NCBI GenBank assembly: GCA_004431415.1
Contig: QPMI01000055.1
Span: 1 to 40,805 of the forward strand
Reading direction: 5' to 3'
DNA from: Cyanophora paradoxa
Lineage: Eukaryota; Glaucocystophyceae; Cyanophorales; Cyanophoraceae
Length of the DNA stretch: 40,805 nucleotides
Shown here: in pieces, positions 20,722-32,871 of the stretch
Numbering within the stretch: position 1 is the first letter of the stretch
How the letters are laid out: the number at the start of each line of letters is the position of its first letter
Made by a program: the position numbers and the translations under genes
The notes under the pieces: model-generated
What the model saw: the letters and a program-made list of their open reading frames with translations, nothing else
Databases searched by the model: none
Told to the model about the DNA's origin: nothing

Positions 20722-22964
20722 TCAGACGCGCTGCGGCTCCGGGGGGTACGAGAGGAGCCGGACGCTCCAGGAGTCGAATTCGAAGGGGGCCGAGGCCGGG
20801 GGCGCCTCGAGGGCCGCCAGGGCGCCCAGCATCTCGGCCGCGGGGCGGACGAGGAGGACGGCGTTGGCGCGGGCGTCGAAGCCGAAGGAGCGCTGCGTGT
20901 GGAGGAGCGCGCGCAGCGTGCCCCGCGTCGGCGCCGCCAGCCGCAGCGAGCAGCGGTCGGTGCTGCTGATTGTAGTACAGCCTTGCTTAGCTGTGGCCGC
21001 GGCCGGCACGACCAGACGCCTGCGGGTCGAGCTCGACAGCCACTCGAGCACTCTTCGGAGGGCCGAGAGCGACCCTTCCATCGACCATATGGATCCGCCC
21101 TCGAGATCGGTATCGATATCGCCGTCAGCGGGGAGACGACAGCCATCGATATCGCCAGAGAGAAGGTAGCCAGGGCTTTTGTGGCGGGGGCTAGTACTGG
21201 GAGTTTGGGCCGTCGAAATCGCGACGCGCAGTGACGAAGAAGGAGAATTCGAGGAAGAATTCGAAGGAGAAGACAGAGAACTCCACGAAATACGAGCTCC
21301 TCGCGCTGCCGTGGCGAGCTCAGCTCTCGGGGTCAGCAGAGAAAAATAGCGGAATGTGGCTTAAATGAGGCTACAGCTGTAGATCTAGAGTCAAGACTCT
21401 GCCTAGGCCTGTCGGGCAATTGCACTGCACGCCTTTCTTGCACTCGCGATCGGTGTTCTTTATATTTATTAACTCTTAACATCACGCAGCTAACTCACTC
21501 ACTCACTCACTCACTCGGGCTGCCGTGGCGAGCTCACTCCGGAGGTCGGCGCCGGCGGCTGCAGCTGCGCGTGCAGAGCCGCGAAGATACCTTCGAGCGC
21601 CTGGGCGGCGGCGTCTTTCGGCACTAATATATCCACAAGCTTCGTGCTGCAGTCGGGACTCGATTTCGAGTTCGAGCTCAAGCACATCGACGTCGCGGAT
21701 CCTTCGCATTCTTCGCACTGAGCAACCGGCGACTCCACGATGTGGATTCGATACGCCGTTTCGCAATCGGTTGATGCTCGTAATGCGGCGCATTCGGATT
21801 CCAGAGTGAGCAGTCCATCATCTGCGGGGGATCACGATTATCAGATCAAAATTAGAGAAGACAACTGAGCGCTATCAGAAATTCTCTAGATCTATGGCTA
21901 CGAACTAAATTCGACTGGTTTAATAATAACGTTAACGCAAGCGAGCCTGCACTTCGATCCGTCGAAGGAATGATGACATCTAACCCTGGGAAAAGCGAAT
22001 GCAATCCGGGCTTGAATTGTCGTTGTATCCCTATTAATTTCGCGCATGTGGAAATCGAGCACACTCCTGCCCGCAGCTGAAAGCTGGCGACGCCCCCGAG
22101 ACGACGCGGCGGACGCGGTCGATCTCGATCTCGAGCTTCCGACTCGCGCGGTCGGGCTCCGAGGCAAGGCCGCACGCGTCGGCGAAGCGCGCGTACGCCG
22201 CGAGCTCGTCGAGCGTCCGGAGCTGGAGCAGGAGGCCCGGCGAGCGGAGCGCCCCCAGGAGCTCGCCCGCCTGCGCGACGAGCGTTCGCACGTGATCAGA
22301 GAAATTAAAGGGCGACTCGCGATCGATTTCGGTCGCGTCGAGCTCGAGCGAAAGAGATGTTACATAAGTCTTGCATTTGTTTCACATTCGAATACAAGGC
22401 ACTCCATTTAGAGCTGATGAGAGTTCTGCGATACCGCGAGACTGGCGCAAGGCTTTGAAACTTAGTAAATTTAAGCTAAATTAAGGTAAACTGAATATTA
22501 ATAGTAAAGCGCAATCACGATACTCGATATGGAGGATTCGAAAGCTCGACTTGGCCCTGAAAATTGAATTCGATTATGGATATGAACTGGCAAAGCAACC
22601 TGGGCCTCGTCCGCGGCGGCAAAGACGTCGCTGAGGAGCGCGGGCGGAATCGACGTCCTCTCGTGCTCCAGGAATTCGAGCACGGCGCGCGCCGCGTCGG
22701 GCGTCCTGCAGAAGATGCAGACGCTCGCTCAAGTTCGCCGGATCCGCCACTGTAATTAGACGTCAACATTCTCGCGCTGAAGACGCGCGCACCAGTTCGG
22801 CTTGACGATCTCCCCGTGGCGCGCTCGCGCATCGGCGCGTCGAGCATGGCCGCGAAGAGGGGAGAGCGGCGGAGGACGGCGGCGCGCGCCGCGAGGCGCT
22901 CGCGCCCCTCGCCGACGAGCAGCGCCACCTCGGCGTCCTCGTTGATCTCCATATGCATGTACAC
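20722..22964 (-). CDS. BTB/POZ domain protein
   Basis: The N-terminal exon (ATG at 22964, or in-frame ATGs at 22958 and 22952) reads EINEDAEVALLVGEGRERLA, then AARAAVLRRSPLFAAMLDAP, the typical BTB start in which a buried acidic residue, the H/A-x-x-x-L helix and SPxFxxMF-like motif form the dimer face. The next exon, about 22709-22611, gives DAARAVLEFLEHERTSIPPA then LLSDVFAAADEAQ, the second half of the fold. The third, about 22262-22070, gives GELLGALRSPGLLLQLRTLD then ELAAYARFADACGL. Later exons about 21740-21560 (KLVDILVPKDAAAQALEG) and 21081-20722 (SALRRVLEWLSSSTRRR, ending EPQRV stop) are unrecognised. BTB proteins often act as Cullin-3 adaptors or oligomerisation modules; the partner here is unknown. 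The first exon needs one more G in the GGGG run near 22818 to join exon 2 in phase (ERATG to EIVKPNW). Confidence 0.75.
21499..21527. repeat. (TCAC)n microsatellite
   Basis: Seven or so ACTC units in a row lie just downstream of a BTB-gene exon on the minus strand, apparently in an intron. Confidence 0.9.
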
Positions 22965-23390
22965 GCGCGGCGCCGGCGGTGAGCCGGTTATAAAACCGCC
23001 TAGGGGTTTCCTCTCATGTGATCAGGGCTCTTCGAATATTAATGATCTCCTCGAGCTCCCAATGTCGCCGGCTCTCCTCTAGACCTTCGAATTCACGCGC
23101 ACGCTAGCGCTCGCGTGCACCACTTTACTTTTTTAGTCCCTTCGTTTTCTTCCAGTTTCCTTTTTTCTCCTGGCCTCCCTCGAGCTCCCCTCATGAGTTC
23201 TCCTTGAGCTCTCCATCCATTCTCTTTCCATTTCTCGCATCGATACGCTACGCGGCTCAGCAAGCTGTTCTTCAGAGACGCTGGCCACACGCGACAGCTT
23301 CCAATGATGGGCACGGCGCGCGGCGCGGGCGCGGCCGTCGGGCAGACGAGCACGGGAAAGCGTCCGCAGCAGCCGAGCCGCGCGGCGCAC
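22965..23390. promoter_or_regulatory. Shared head-to-head promoter region of two BTB-like genes
   Basis: The minus-strand BTB gene starts at 22964, and BTB-like plus-strand exons begin within a few hundred bases. A TATAA-like word on the minus strand (GGTTTTATAACCGG, about 22984-22997) sits about 25-35 bp upstream of the BTB start codon. No other motif was found. Low-confidence open frames on both strands near 23300-23560 could be a first exon of either gene. Confidence 0.3.
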
Positions 23391-26300
23391 CGTGCAGCTG
23401 CCCGGCATCCTCGCGCATGACCAGCTCGTTCTGGTTCGCCTCGCGGAACGGAGCTCGACGGCGACCGGCGGCGCCGCCCCACGGGCGCCGGCGAGCATAC
23501 GCAGCGCGCCAAGCGCCCGAGGCGCGAATCCGAGGCGGCGTGCGGCTTCGGCGTGCGAGAGGTTGGTCAGATTACGTTTGACCTGTGCAAGACGCTGCGG
23601 GACGCGGCCGCGGCGAGTTCTCTCCTTGCCGACCCGCTCTCGCAAATGGTTCATCCAACTGTCGGCGCGGCGCCTTGCAATTGTGGTTTTCGGCCCGCAC
23701 ATGACCGAAGCTGTCCGCAGCGGCATCTGGCGAGGCCCCTATCATCGCTCTACCGGCGAGCCAGCTGAGCGCGAGCTGTGTGGATCGAATCGCGGCGCTG
23801 TGCGAGGCCATGGGACCCCAGCCTTCGAAGACCTTCTGGCGGCTGAGGCGGAGGAGTCCGTCTGGGAGCTGACAGAGGTGATATCGAGGCGCACGCGCGC
23901 GCGCACGAGCCATGAGTCGGATCTCACGACCGCTTCGCAGGCCGCGAGCTTCCTCCAGTGCGACTCGGTGCTCGCGGCGTGCGGGCGCGCGCTCCGCGGG
24001 CGGATCTGGTGGCGCTCGGGGGCCGGCTCGACGCTGACCGCGGAGCACATGCCGAGCATCAAGTCCGGCGCGGGCGCCACGCTGACCGATACGGATATGG
24101 CTGCCCTCGTTGAGGTCTGGAGTGCTGAAACTGTTGCTAGACCGAACCTATGCATGCGCAAAGAATGCTTGATCTGGGTTCTTTTGGATTTGCGCACTAA
24201 TATTAATATATATATTCGCGCAGGTCCAGGAGTTTCTGAGCTCGCTGGTGGCGGCGCTGCCTGCCGGCCTCCGGGATGCAGACATCGCGCAACTGAAGGC
24301 CGCAGTCGAATCCTGCGCAAAGGCACGCGCGCGAGCGCAAGCACAGGACTCGGCAGTTGATCATGGTCGAGGAACTAATCTCCCATTTGGTTCGATATTG
24401 CAGGCGGTGGAGAATTTCTGCAGCGCCATCCAGAGGACAGGAGGCAGACGCAGCTGCGACGCCACATCATCGCGGCTGTGGTGGCCCCGTGCATCGTACG
24501 TAATCAGCCAGGGACCTTCCGCAAATCATTTATACCCATGAGGGTTTCTCATTCTAGATCAAATTAAAGCTCTCCCTTTCTTTCTTTCTTCCTGAAGTTC
24601 TGTTAATTAAAACGTGGCCAGGAAGCGGGCGTTCGGGCGCTGGCGCTCTACAGCGCCGCGGCGATCGCTTCCTTCAACGAGCACCGCGCCCGCCTGCCGC
24701 CACACTTTGCCGAAGGTATCTCTAAATTTATCTCTTTCGAGTCCAATCAACATAGCAACTTTCATCGCGCGTGCTATGTTCGTTAATATATTTTATTGAA
24801 CAGATATGCTGAACCTGACGACGAGAATCGAAAGAGGCACCCCCGTCCAAAGCGGAGCAGGCGCCAGCGCCAGCGTCGCCTCGGGCTCCGGTTCCGGACC
24901 CGCCTCCAGTTCAGCAGAGCTGCGGGCCGCGCCGGCGTCCGTGCAGGCCCTGCAGGCCCCTTCGGGCACGTGGGGCGCTTGCTGGGCGTGGTCCTGCGGG
25001 CCTTTGGCACGCTCGGCCGCCCGCCGATCCCGACGCCGATGTCGACTTCGGGATCGACGGCGACGTCGTCGGGATCGGCGGGATCGATATCGGCGGCCGG
25101 GGCACGCTGCGCCGTCGACGATCTGCTCTCGCCGCTCGGTAAGGCCTCGGATCGAGATCTAAAGTGTATTTAAGTCTGTGTTTTATACGTTCGAGGATTT
25201 CATTTGCCCTCGCCCTAGGTGATCGTGAGGCGCAGGCTCTAGAGCGCTAGCCTGAGCTCGGAACGCGTGTCGCAAAGTGGTTCTTTCCATTTAAGTGATT
25301 GTTGGCGCAGTGAACGGATCGCTCCTGAAGAACTGGGTCGACCCGGCGCTCGGCGCGATCGGGAGCGACGTCGCTTTCGCGGTCCTGGCATCGGCGTCGG
25401 GGAAGGCATGACCCCCGCCCCGCCCCCGGTCCCCGATAAGATGAGAACTTAAACATCTCTTAGGAGTTAGCCTGCTTTAATCTCTTAGGTAAGATAAGAA
25501 AGAATCTCTGTTTATCTAATCTCGATCGGGCAGGCGTGCCCTGGCTCCAGTCGGGCGGCTTCCCGGAACACGCTCGCCTGCTCAAGTCGGTGCGTGAGGC
25601 GTCGTTTCTGTTCTCTCCGGTCGATTCGGTCGCGCCGCAATTGCAAAGCTTAAGCTTGGAAGTCAATGATAAGTAATTGATTGATTGTAAATTCTTCGCG
25701 GTCAGATTCTCCTGCAAATCGAGGAGAAGCTGTTCCTGGGCGGCAGCGAGAAGCCCTCCTAAGGACGAAGTTCCACACAGAAGCCTTCAAGCACCTCTGC
25801 GCCCAGCTCGCGGCGGCCGCGGCCGCGCCGACGCCGGTTGCGAGTCCGGCCGGTGCAGTACGATCGCGAGCGCCTGTGCCGGCGTTCCAGTCCAGGGTGA
25901 GCGATCGCGAGCTCGAGAGACGGGCGCAGGCCTAGGCCCGCTCTAGATCTGTTGTTGTTACTCTTCTAGATGCCCTTAGATTCGGGCTTAGCTCTAGCTT
26001 TTGCTAAGCTTGCCTCAGCATGAGGCGTCTCTTAATCTGCTGCAGGGAATGGCTCTGGCGGCCTTGGATGCGGCGTTGCCTGGATGGGAGACGGGGTTCT
26101 CAAGGATCGTGCTGGTGCGGTTGCGTTTGCTTTCAGTCTGATTACAAGCTTAAGCCCCTTTGCGAAACATTGAGTTTAAATCACCGTGTATGACCAGATG
26201 CTGGGCGAGCGCGCGGCCGCGTTCGCAGCGTCCGCGAGGGCGGCCGAGGCGGCCGCAGCCCCGGCCGGCGCCTCGGTCGCCAACAGATCCGGCCGCCGCC

Positions 26301-29300
26301 TCCGCCGCCGCCGCCACTGTGCAGCAGCATCTGGAGGCGCTGTGGGGCGCCGCGCCATCCGCTTCGTCGTCGACGGCGCGCAGCTGACATCGAGGCACGT
26401 CGACGTCCACTCTTTATTCCATAGAAATTATGATCATATTCAACTGAGCTTATATTAGCTCTTAAGCTTATTTTCGACTAAATTCTTAAGCTTATATAAG
26501 CGGGGCTTAAGCTTAAGAGGCACGTCGACGTCCACTCTCTATTCTGTAACAATTATATAACGCAGTTGGAGCGAGCGTCTATAACGTCCAATCTTTATCC
26601 CATAACGTCCACTCTTTATTCTAAAACTTTCAATCTTCTATAGTGTCCACTCTTCTTAAGCTTGTATTCGACTAAAGAGTCGGCATGAGCGCAGCTGGAG
26701 CGAACGGCGGCTGAAGAAATGAGAATCTTCCGCGCTGCGTTCGACGAGTACGGTGCGGATTAGACGCTTGCCTCGCCGGACTAGCTCTGCTCGCGATCGG
26801 AACGCTTAGAGTTGATAAAGGACACGTGCACGTGGTGCACGCAGTGCATGCGTTCTGAAGCGCCGATCGCGAGCAGGCTTCGACATTATGATCCGCGAGG
26901 GGAGCCCCTGTTTGAGACCGTTCGCTCGGGACCGACCTTCGAGCTCGTCGCATCGTACCTCAGACTGAAGCTCGTCTACGAGCGCTCGGTGCGCTCTGAT
27001 GTGCACCAGTCTCATCATAATCAGTAGTCGACGTCTCATTAGTTCTGCGTCATTATTCGCTTTCATTATCTTCAAAGATCTCATTAGTCTTAATACTTTA
27101 GCTTGACTCGCGTCCATTGCAACCGGACTTATCTGCGCGTCTGCCGTGCTGTGCAGATCCGCCGCACACGCATCCGAGCTCGAGCCTGGAGCCAGCCCCC
27201 GGGACCCTCAGGTTTCGACGGCCGCAGCGGCGCCGGCGGGAAGCCCGAAGCAGCACAGCCGCGGGTCGCCCCGGCGGCTGGCGAACCGCACTGGCAACAG
27301 CTCTGCTGCCTGCCGGGGCCGGCGTCGGGCCCCGCGGCGGCCCTCCGCTGGCTGGGCCCTTCCTTCGCCCCCGAACTCGGCATCAAGGAGCTCCTCGATC
27401 TCATGCGGGTGCGCGAATAGAGCGGCTTTCGCGGGGCGTACGCGTCTGAAACCGTAGCTTCAATATTAATGGCTTTCGCGGCGCCGGCGAGCGCTTGATG
27501 AAGCCACGCTTAGCTCAACACATAATTATAATGAATAATTATCATGATACATTACGACGGCTCCACATCAATGCGAGCTCCTAATTACAAACGTACGCGT
27601 TGCAGGCGGCGGGCGGCCTGGGGCTGCTGCCGCTCATGGACTTCGCATGCCACCGCCTCGCCGAGCTGCTCGCCCGTGCGCGCGAAATTCCCGCGCGCGC
27701 AATTCGCGATTTTCGCGAAATCCGCGCGACATGCAGCGAATGTTAATATACGAATCGCATCTTCTTATGGCTTTTTCGCTTCTTCTTATGGCTTATTAAA
27801 TGCTGCATACGCAGGGCACGGCTTCAGCATCCGGGCGGGCAACGAGGCCGTCCGGCAGGCAAGCGAGCCATTCTCGCTGCTTTCGAGTGATTGCATCTTT
27901 GCATGCGCACAGCGTTAAATAGCCGTTCTTAATTTATTGCTCTTAAGACGAGTCCCACCGCGCCGCGGGCGCGCGCACTGTGGATTTATTATATAGGCGG
28001 CTAAGTCGGCTTCAAGCGCTAGCGCTAGCTTTCTTTCTGCCGGCGGCTTCGTCATAATGTTCATAGTTGTATCTTAACCGCGCTGGCGCGCACGGGCGGC
28101 GAATTCGAACGCGTCTCCTCACACAGCGGCCGCAGGCGCTGGGGAGCCGGGGTTTCGAGGAGCGCCTGTGCGCGGACCGCGCGCCGTCCGCCGGCGCCTC
28201 TTCGCGATGCCCACCCGCCCCGACATCTTTGGTGCGTGATCACGATTCTAGATGCTTATTTCTTAGAAGCAAACCTACAAACCTAATCTCAATATTTTAA
28301 TGCTGTCTAAATCTATCTCTGTCTTGTTTCCAACCTTAGCTTGCTTTCCCGCCCTGATAGCTACAGCACTTCCGCTTCGGCGCCCTGGTAGAAGCGTGCC
28401 CTTGCACCGGCTTCTCGGCTGATCATAATCGCCTCGCTCACTGGGCGCAGGCGAAATCCTCTCCCTGAACGGGGCGATGTGCGAGACGCAGGTCCGAGAC
28501 CTTCGAAGTCGCCCGCCCGCCATTCTGCTTCCCTCCTAAGAAAGATTGCTTCGCTTAATGCATCCCATCGCCATTTCCCTGACACCGGCGCGGCTGCGGC
28601 TGACGAAGGCGGGGCGGGAGGCCTGACTTCAGCTTAAACTAAAGCTTAAATTAAGCTTACATCAAAGCTTAAGCTTCCTTCAAAAACATAATATATTAAC
28701 CATTGAGCCCGGCAGCTGACGGAGGCGGAGCGGAGGCGGGGCGCATCCGGCGGGACGCCTACTTCGACCCCCTGGGGGAGGGTGCGCCCGCCCCCGCCCC
28801 GCCGCCCCGCCCCGCCCGCCCGCCCGCCCCGCTCTGCGTCGCTGCCATTTTATGCCTGAATCAAGATCGAGCTCGCCGCGTATATCAGACTCACTGCGCC
28901 GGCCCTTCGCAGCGTTCGCAGCGGCTGACGGCATGGGAGCCGGCCGTCGTCGCCGGCCTCCGCCTCGGCCCGCCCTCGACTCTTCGCCGTGCGCCCAATT
29001 GGACCTTACATAAGTTATTCTCGGCGCGATAAACTAACTAAAACTAAGATCTATAAACTAAGATTAGAGAGGTCTGTGTAAGGTACGAGTCAAGGGGCAT
29101 ACGAGTAAACAGGTCTTTATAAGACGCAAGTTAATTGATTTGAAGGGACTTCGATTCGCAGGTGGCGGGGACACGGCCAGCCGGGCTGCGGGAGATGGCC
29201 CTCGACCGCTTGCCGAGCTCCTCGCCGGTCCGCCTCGCCCTCCCCGGTCCTTAAGCTTCCAATTGTTGCCTTCTGCTTCTCTCCGTTCTTGTCGCCATTT

Positions 29301-29480
29301 GTCGGAGGCGCCGGCACCGGCGCTGACAATGCGATCGACTGCAGCGCACGGGGCGGACGCCGTCGATCGGGGCCGTGTGGAGGCGGCGGCGCGGCGGGCA
29401 GGGCCGACTGGGGATTCCGGGCGGCCCTGCTGGAGCGGCCCGCGGCCGCCCTGGCTGCGCGCCAGACCTCGAGGAGCATA
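23390..29480 (+). CDS. Large multi-exon gene (or genes): BTB-like start, then unrecognised helical exons
   Basis: A block 23810-23878 reads PAFEDLLAAEAEESVWELTE and joins in phase to 23941 onward (AASFLQCDSVLAACGRALRG), the C-terminal BTB/Skp1-like helices. Later plausible exons: about 24225-24350 (EFLSSLVAALPAGLRDADIA), 24404-24498 (EFLQRHPEDRRQTQLRRHII), 24622-24716 (VRALALYSAAAIASFNEHRA), 25312-25410 (GSLLKNWVDPALGAIGSDVA), 25535-25590 (GVPWLQSGGFPEHARLLKS), 25705-25760 (LLQIEEKLFLGGSEK), 26046-26112 (MALAALDAALPGWETGFSRI), 26188-26330, 26860-26985 (RHYDPRGEPLFETVRSGPTF), 27250-27411 joined in phase to 27604-27678 (ELGIKELLDLMR then AAGGLGLLPLMDFACHRLAE), then weaker blocks to 29480. The helical, Leu-rich style recalls scaffold subunits (WASH/WAVE-type), but no family match can be claimed. 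A frame break near 25758 interrupts one block. Whether this is one gene, and where it stops, is unresolved. Confidence 0.4.
26393..26680. repeat. Tandem and interspersed GTCCACTCTTTATTC repeats in an intron
   Basis: AGGCACGTCGACGTCCACTC followed by T.TATTC occurs at 26393-26418 and 26518-26544, then shorter forms (AACGTCCAATCTTTATCC, AACGTCCACTCTTTATTC, GTGTCCACTCTTCTTAAGCT) follow to 26665. They are interleaved with CTTAAGCTTATTTTCGACTAAA, seen around 26460-26485, with a diverged copy at about 26655-26676. Confidence 0.75.
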
Positions 29481-30945
29481 GGCAGGATGGGTCGACGTCG
29501 CTCCCGATGCAGCCGGAGGCGTAGCGTAGCTAGAGATAGCGGAGGCGCAGCTGTGTATAGCCGCCCTGGCCGCGGCGTTGGACCTCGAGCATAGGCCGGA
29601 GTTCGTGCCCCGGCCTCAGGGCCCGATACAGCCGGGGGCGTAGCTAGATACAGATCTAGCGCCGGAACGACCCCTTTCACACATATATATAGTCATGATC
29701 AGTCAGAATTTCGAATTCGCAGTATCTCCGCGACGCAGTAGTTTCGCAGTATTCAATTTCGTAGCTATAATCATTATTCTCATGCTCACAGATTAGATCA
29801 TTGGGCAAATATACAGCTTATATTACCTTGATAGTAGTGCACTTAGTAATGGAATTGCTCAAAGGCTTAAGGTGTCTCCCGGGCTTCAGATCTAGAAGCG
29901 CGCAGCAGCAGCAACACACAATGCCCCGAATCGATCCCTGCCGCCCAGAATAGGTCCCCTACGCTGTCGCCTCATGTTTAATTTCACTTCAACAATTAAT
30001 TATATAAAATGCCTCAGCATACATTCTCCATTCAGCCTGAGCAAATTAAAGCCCGGTTCAACTTTGCAAATTTAAGCCTGACTCGGCGAGAACGATGCAA
30101 CGCAAACCGTGCCGAATCACTGCCGATGCGAACTCATCTTTATGCGGTTCCCGAGCTTCAAGTATTACGTGAGCAATTACCGGTCAGCCATTCTTAATAT
30201 TGACTGATTGTAAATCCCCCTTCTCTAGCTTCTCCTTTCTCCCTCTCTTTGATCACAAGTCAAGGCGATCGCGACCCGTCAGAAATGCCGATAGTTAAAC
30301 GTTTCCTCTATTTCACTTCTGTATATTCGCGAAGGATGGCTGAGAGCAGCGCACGCGCGCGCGCTCGGACCGAGAAGAGAGCCATCGATGCCGCGCAATT
30401 GCGAAGCCAAGGTTGCGCGCGCACGCATGAGCAGCCAACACGATTGCAATTGTAGACCTGATCACGAATTCGCGCTCTTCGCGCGGAATCCGAATTAAAA
30501 TTTGCGAGTGCAGGCTCCGGCAAGTCGCTCATAAATTTATCTGCATCCAAGCGTCCAGAAGCTTGAAATTCGCAGGTTCGAAAACAAATTGAACGTTTGG
30601 CGCAGCGAGGGTTTTAATGCCACGTTTGCTTGCGCGCGCGCGCGCCGAAAAACCTATAATCAACTTCAGATGTCGTGGAGACCGTGCCCACGAGATCGTC
30701 GCGCGCATTTTCGGTCTCTTGCTGCGAGGACCGCTGCTGCGCGGCGGCCGCCTGCAGGCGTGGCGGCGGGCTTCGCAGGAGGCGCCACCTAGCAAGTCCT
30801 TGCCTTCGGTGCTCACTGTTCGCTCCAATTCCTCTGCCGCACGGATCGCCCATTTTTGGCGCTTCAACTTCCGCGTGATTAATATTATTATATATGCAGA
30901 CTCTTTGTGAACGCGAAGGCAAGCGAGGGAAATCCAACCGAAGCG
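29481..30945. other. Region without a supported gene
   Basis: AT-rich sequence with short palindromes. A 62-codon plus frame (30009-30197) and an 80-codon minus frame (30308-30550) have ordinary amino-acid use but no recognisable domain or splice partner. A GC block around 30690-30800 lies just upstream of the next gene and could hold a 5' exon. Confidence 0.4.
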
Positions 30946-32690
30946 ATGGGCGATCTTTTGGAGGACCTCGAGCGTTGCGCGATTCCAGATCCGGATCCGG
31001 CCTTCGTTTCCATCGGCCAGGACGTGGCCATTATGCGGGAGGCGATGGCGGCGAATTCGAACTCGAACGGCAGCGGGCGCCGCCTCCTGTCGGTCGGCGA
31101 GGCGGTCGCGATCATGCGGTCCCCGCACTGCGCAGCGGTGGAAGAGCTCGACCTGCAGCTCTTCTTTACGTCTCTGGACGTCTGCAGCGACGACGACGAT
31201 GATGAATTCGAAGGTGATTACATTTACAGAAGCCGCTCGAGCTCGCCTTTAAGCTACGCGCGCGCAGATGGCTACAGTTATGCAAGTTCGAGCAGGAGTT
31301 CGAGTTTGAACTGCGCCAATGAGCTTCTCCGACGCTCTTCGCCGCATTCCAAATCGGTGACGCGCTCAGCACGCTGGAGCCGGAGAACGAGGCCTACGAG
31401 GAGATGGACATGTACAATGCGTCGGGTTTCGTCACGCGAAATATCAATCTCGACGACCTCCCAAACCTTCGCGAGCTCAATGTGTCGCGAATCAACGTCT
31501 TCACAAAGACAAAGAAGCCCGCAGCATTCAATTTCTTGAACGTACGTACGCGCCCGCTCGCTTCCAATTGCAATTCGCGCGCGCTAACCGAAAGCTATGC
31601 TCGGAACGCTTATATGCCTAAATCAAATGCCTAAATGCATGAAATAATGACGCTGACGGCTGTCCCTAATAGATTAAATGACTTCGCCTTCGCCGACTGA
31701 CGCTTTAATTTGTGCCCGTTCGTGACCAGTACTTGGACATTGCACCGGCGGCCGCACCCACGCTCGAGAGCTTGGGCTTCGACGTGTCGCTATACGGAGG
31801 CGATTACGATCACAGGAACATAGCGTCTATTCTGTTGAGTCCTTCCCTCCCTCAGAGAGTCGCGAAGCTCTCACTCAGCAATTGCAATACGGTCGTCGCG
31901 CGGAGGCTGAGCTGCACGCGCTGGCGGCCGCGGGCGTACAAAGCGGCGTGCTCGAGTTTGAGAAGCTCGACTTGTCTTCCGAAGGGCCTACTAGAGACCT
32001 GACCATGGCGGCAGCCGCTGCGAAGCCCGCGGATATCGATTCCGAGCACAATTTAAATCGCAGTTTGTCATGGCCAGGCGCCACATGTACATGTACATGT
32101 ACACGCAGCTGCATATAAGGTTTGACAAGTGCCTTCTGCCGACCCGCTGGCCCGTCGCGATCGGGGCGCTTCGAGGGCTCGCGAGTCTGCACGCAGCCGT
32201 AGAAAATCATTCGCAAATCGCATTCCGGATGCATATAGTGTTAATTTCGAATTCTGGCATCTCTGGCAAACGTCGCAGATTGGAAGTCGTACAGTCCCAT
32301 CTGACTCCTGCTGTCATCCATTGGCTTGGCAGTGAGCTGTTTATTGCGATCGAGCTTTGCACGTGCACATATGCATCAGATCCATCGTCGTAATCGATAA
32401 TATATATATCATGATCTCTCCGATATCAATCACTCATGATCATGATCCATCGCGATCGTCGTTATCGATAAATATATCACTCGCGATCCATCGAATACAT
32501 ATACATATCACGCGACGCACCGATATATATATCGATATCGCTCGCGATATCGATATCGTCGTGATCGATATCACTCGCGACCCATCAGGTGGCGCTCACG
32601 TGCCGACGCTGAACGTGCTGACCCTGGATTCGAGACGCGCAACGTTGGATACGACGGCCTCCCCGGTCGATACGCGGCACATTCCGTGAT
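30946..32690 (+). CDS. Leucine-rich-repeat-like protein
   Basis: First exon 30946-31213 from ATG (MGDLLEDLERCAIPDPDPAF .. MREAMAANSNSNGSGRRLLS .. HCAAVEELDLQLFFTSLDV) ends with an acidic DDDDDEFE run at a GT donor. About 31369-31541 gives DDLPNLRELNVSRINVF, a LRR strand (LxxLxLxxxxI). 31731-31885 gives TLESLGFDVSLYGGDYDHRN and VAKLSLSNCN. About 31886-32080 gives ELHALAAAGV and LEFEKLDLSSEGPT, with one frame break at about 31886. About 32118-32205 gives KCLLPTRWPVAIGALRGLAS. About 32600-32670 gives VPTLNVLTLDSRRATLD. The recurring L..L.LS.C/N units suggest an RNI/F-box-type LRR solenoid used for protein binding. No F-box was recognised. An alternative start lies in frame at 30907. The 3' end is uncertain. 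Confidence 0.5.
32394..32585. repeat. ATATCGAT/GATCATGATC palindromic low-complexity tract in an intron
   Basis: Nearly 200 bp are made almost only of overlapping short palindromes: ATATATAT, GATATC, ATCGAT, TCGCGA, CATGATCATG. It ends at an acceptor-like CATCAG at 32587, before the VPTLNVLTLDS exon. Confidence 0.8.
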
Positions 32691-32871
32691 CCGGTCCTTG
32701 CAAACACTTATAATTAAGCCTGATGGGCTTTAAGCTTGACGTCATAATTTATAACCGTGTACTGTAGCTTACAATTGATCTCTGACGATTCTTGAGCTTA
32801 ATCTTGATGGCTTAACGTTATATAATTTGAGCCGTTCAGATTAGAGCTAACGCACTAATTCTTCGGACAGA

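Noticed and set aside
23093-23726. Minus-strand frames (NLSHAEAARRLGFAP region)
   Set aside because: Somewhat protein-like, but no splice pair or domain supports them. They overlap the probable 5' end of the plus-strand gene, so no call was made.
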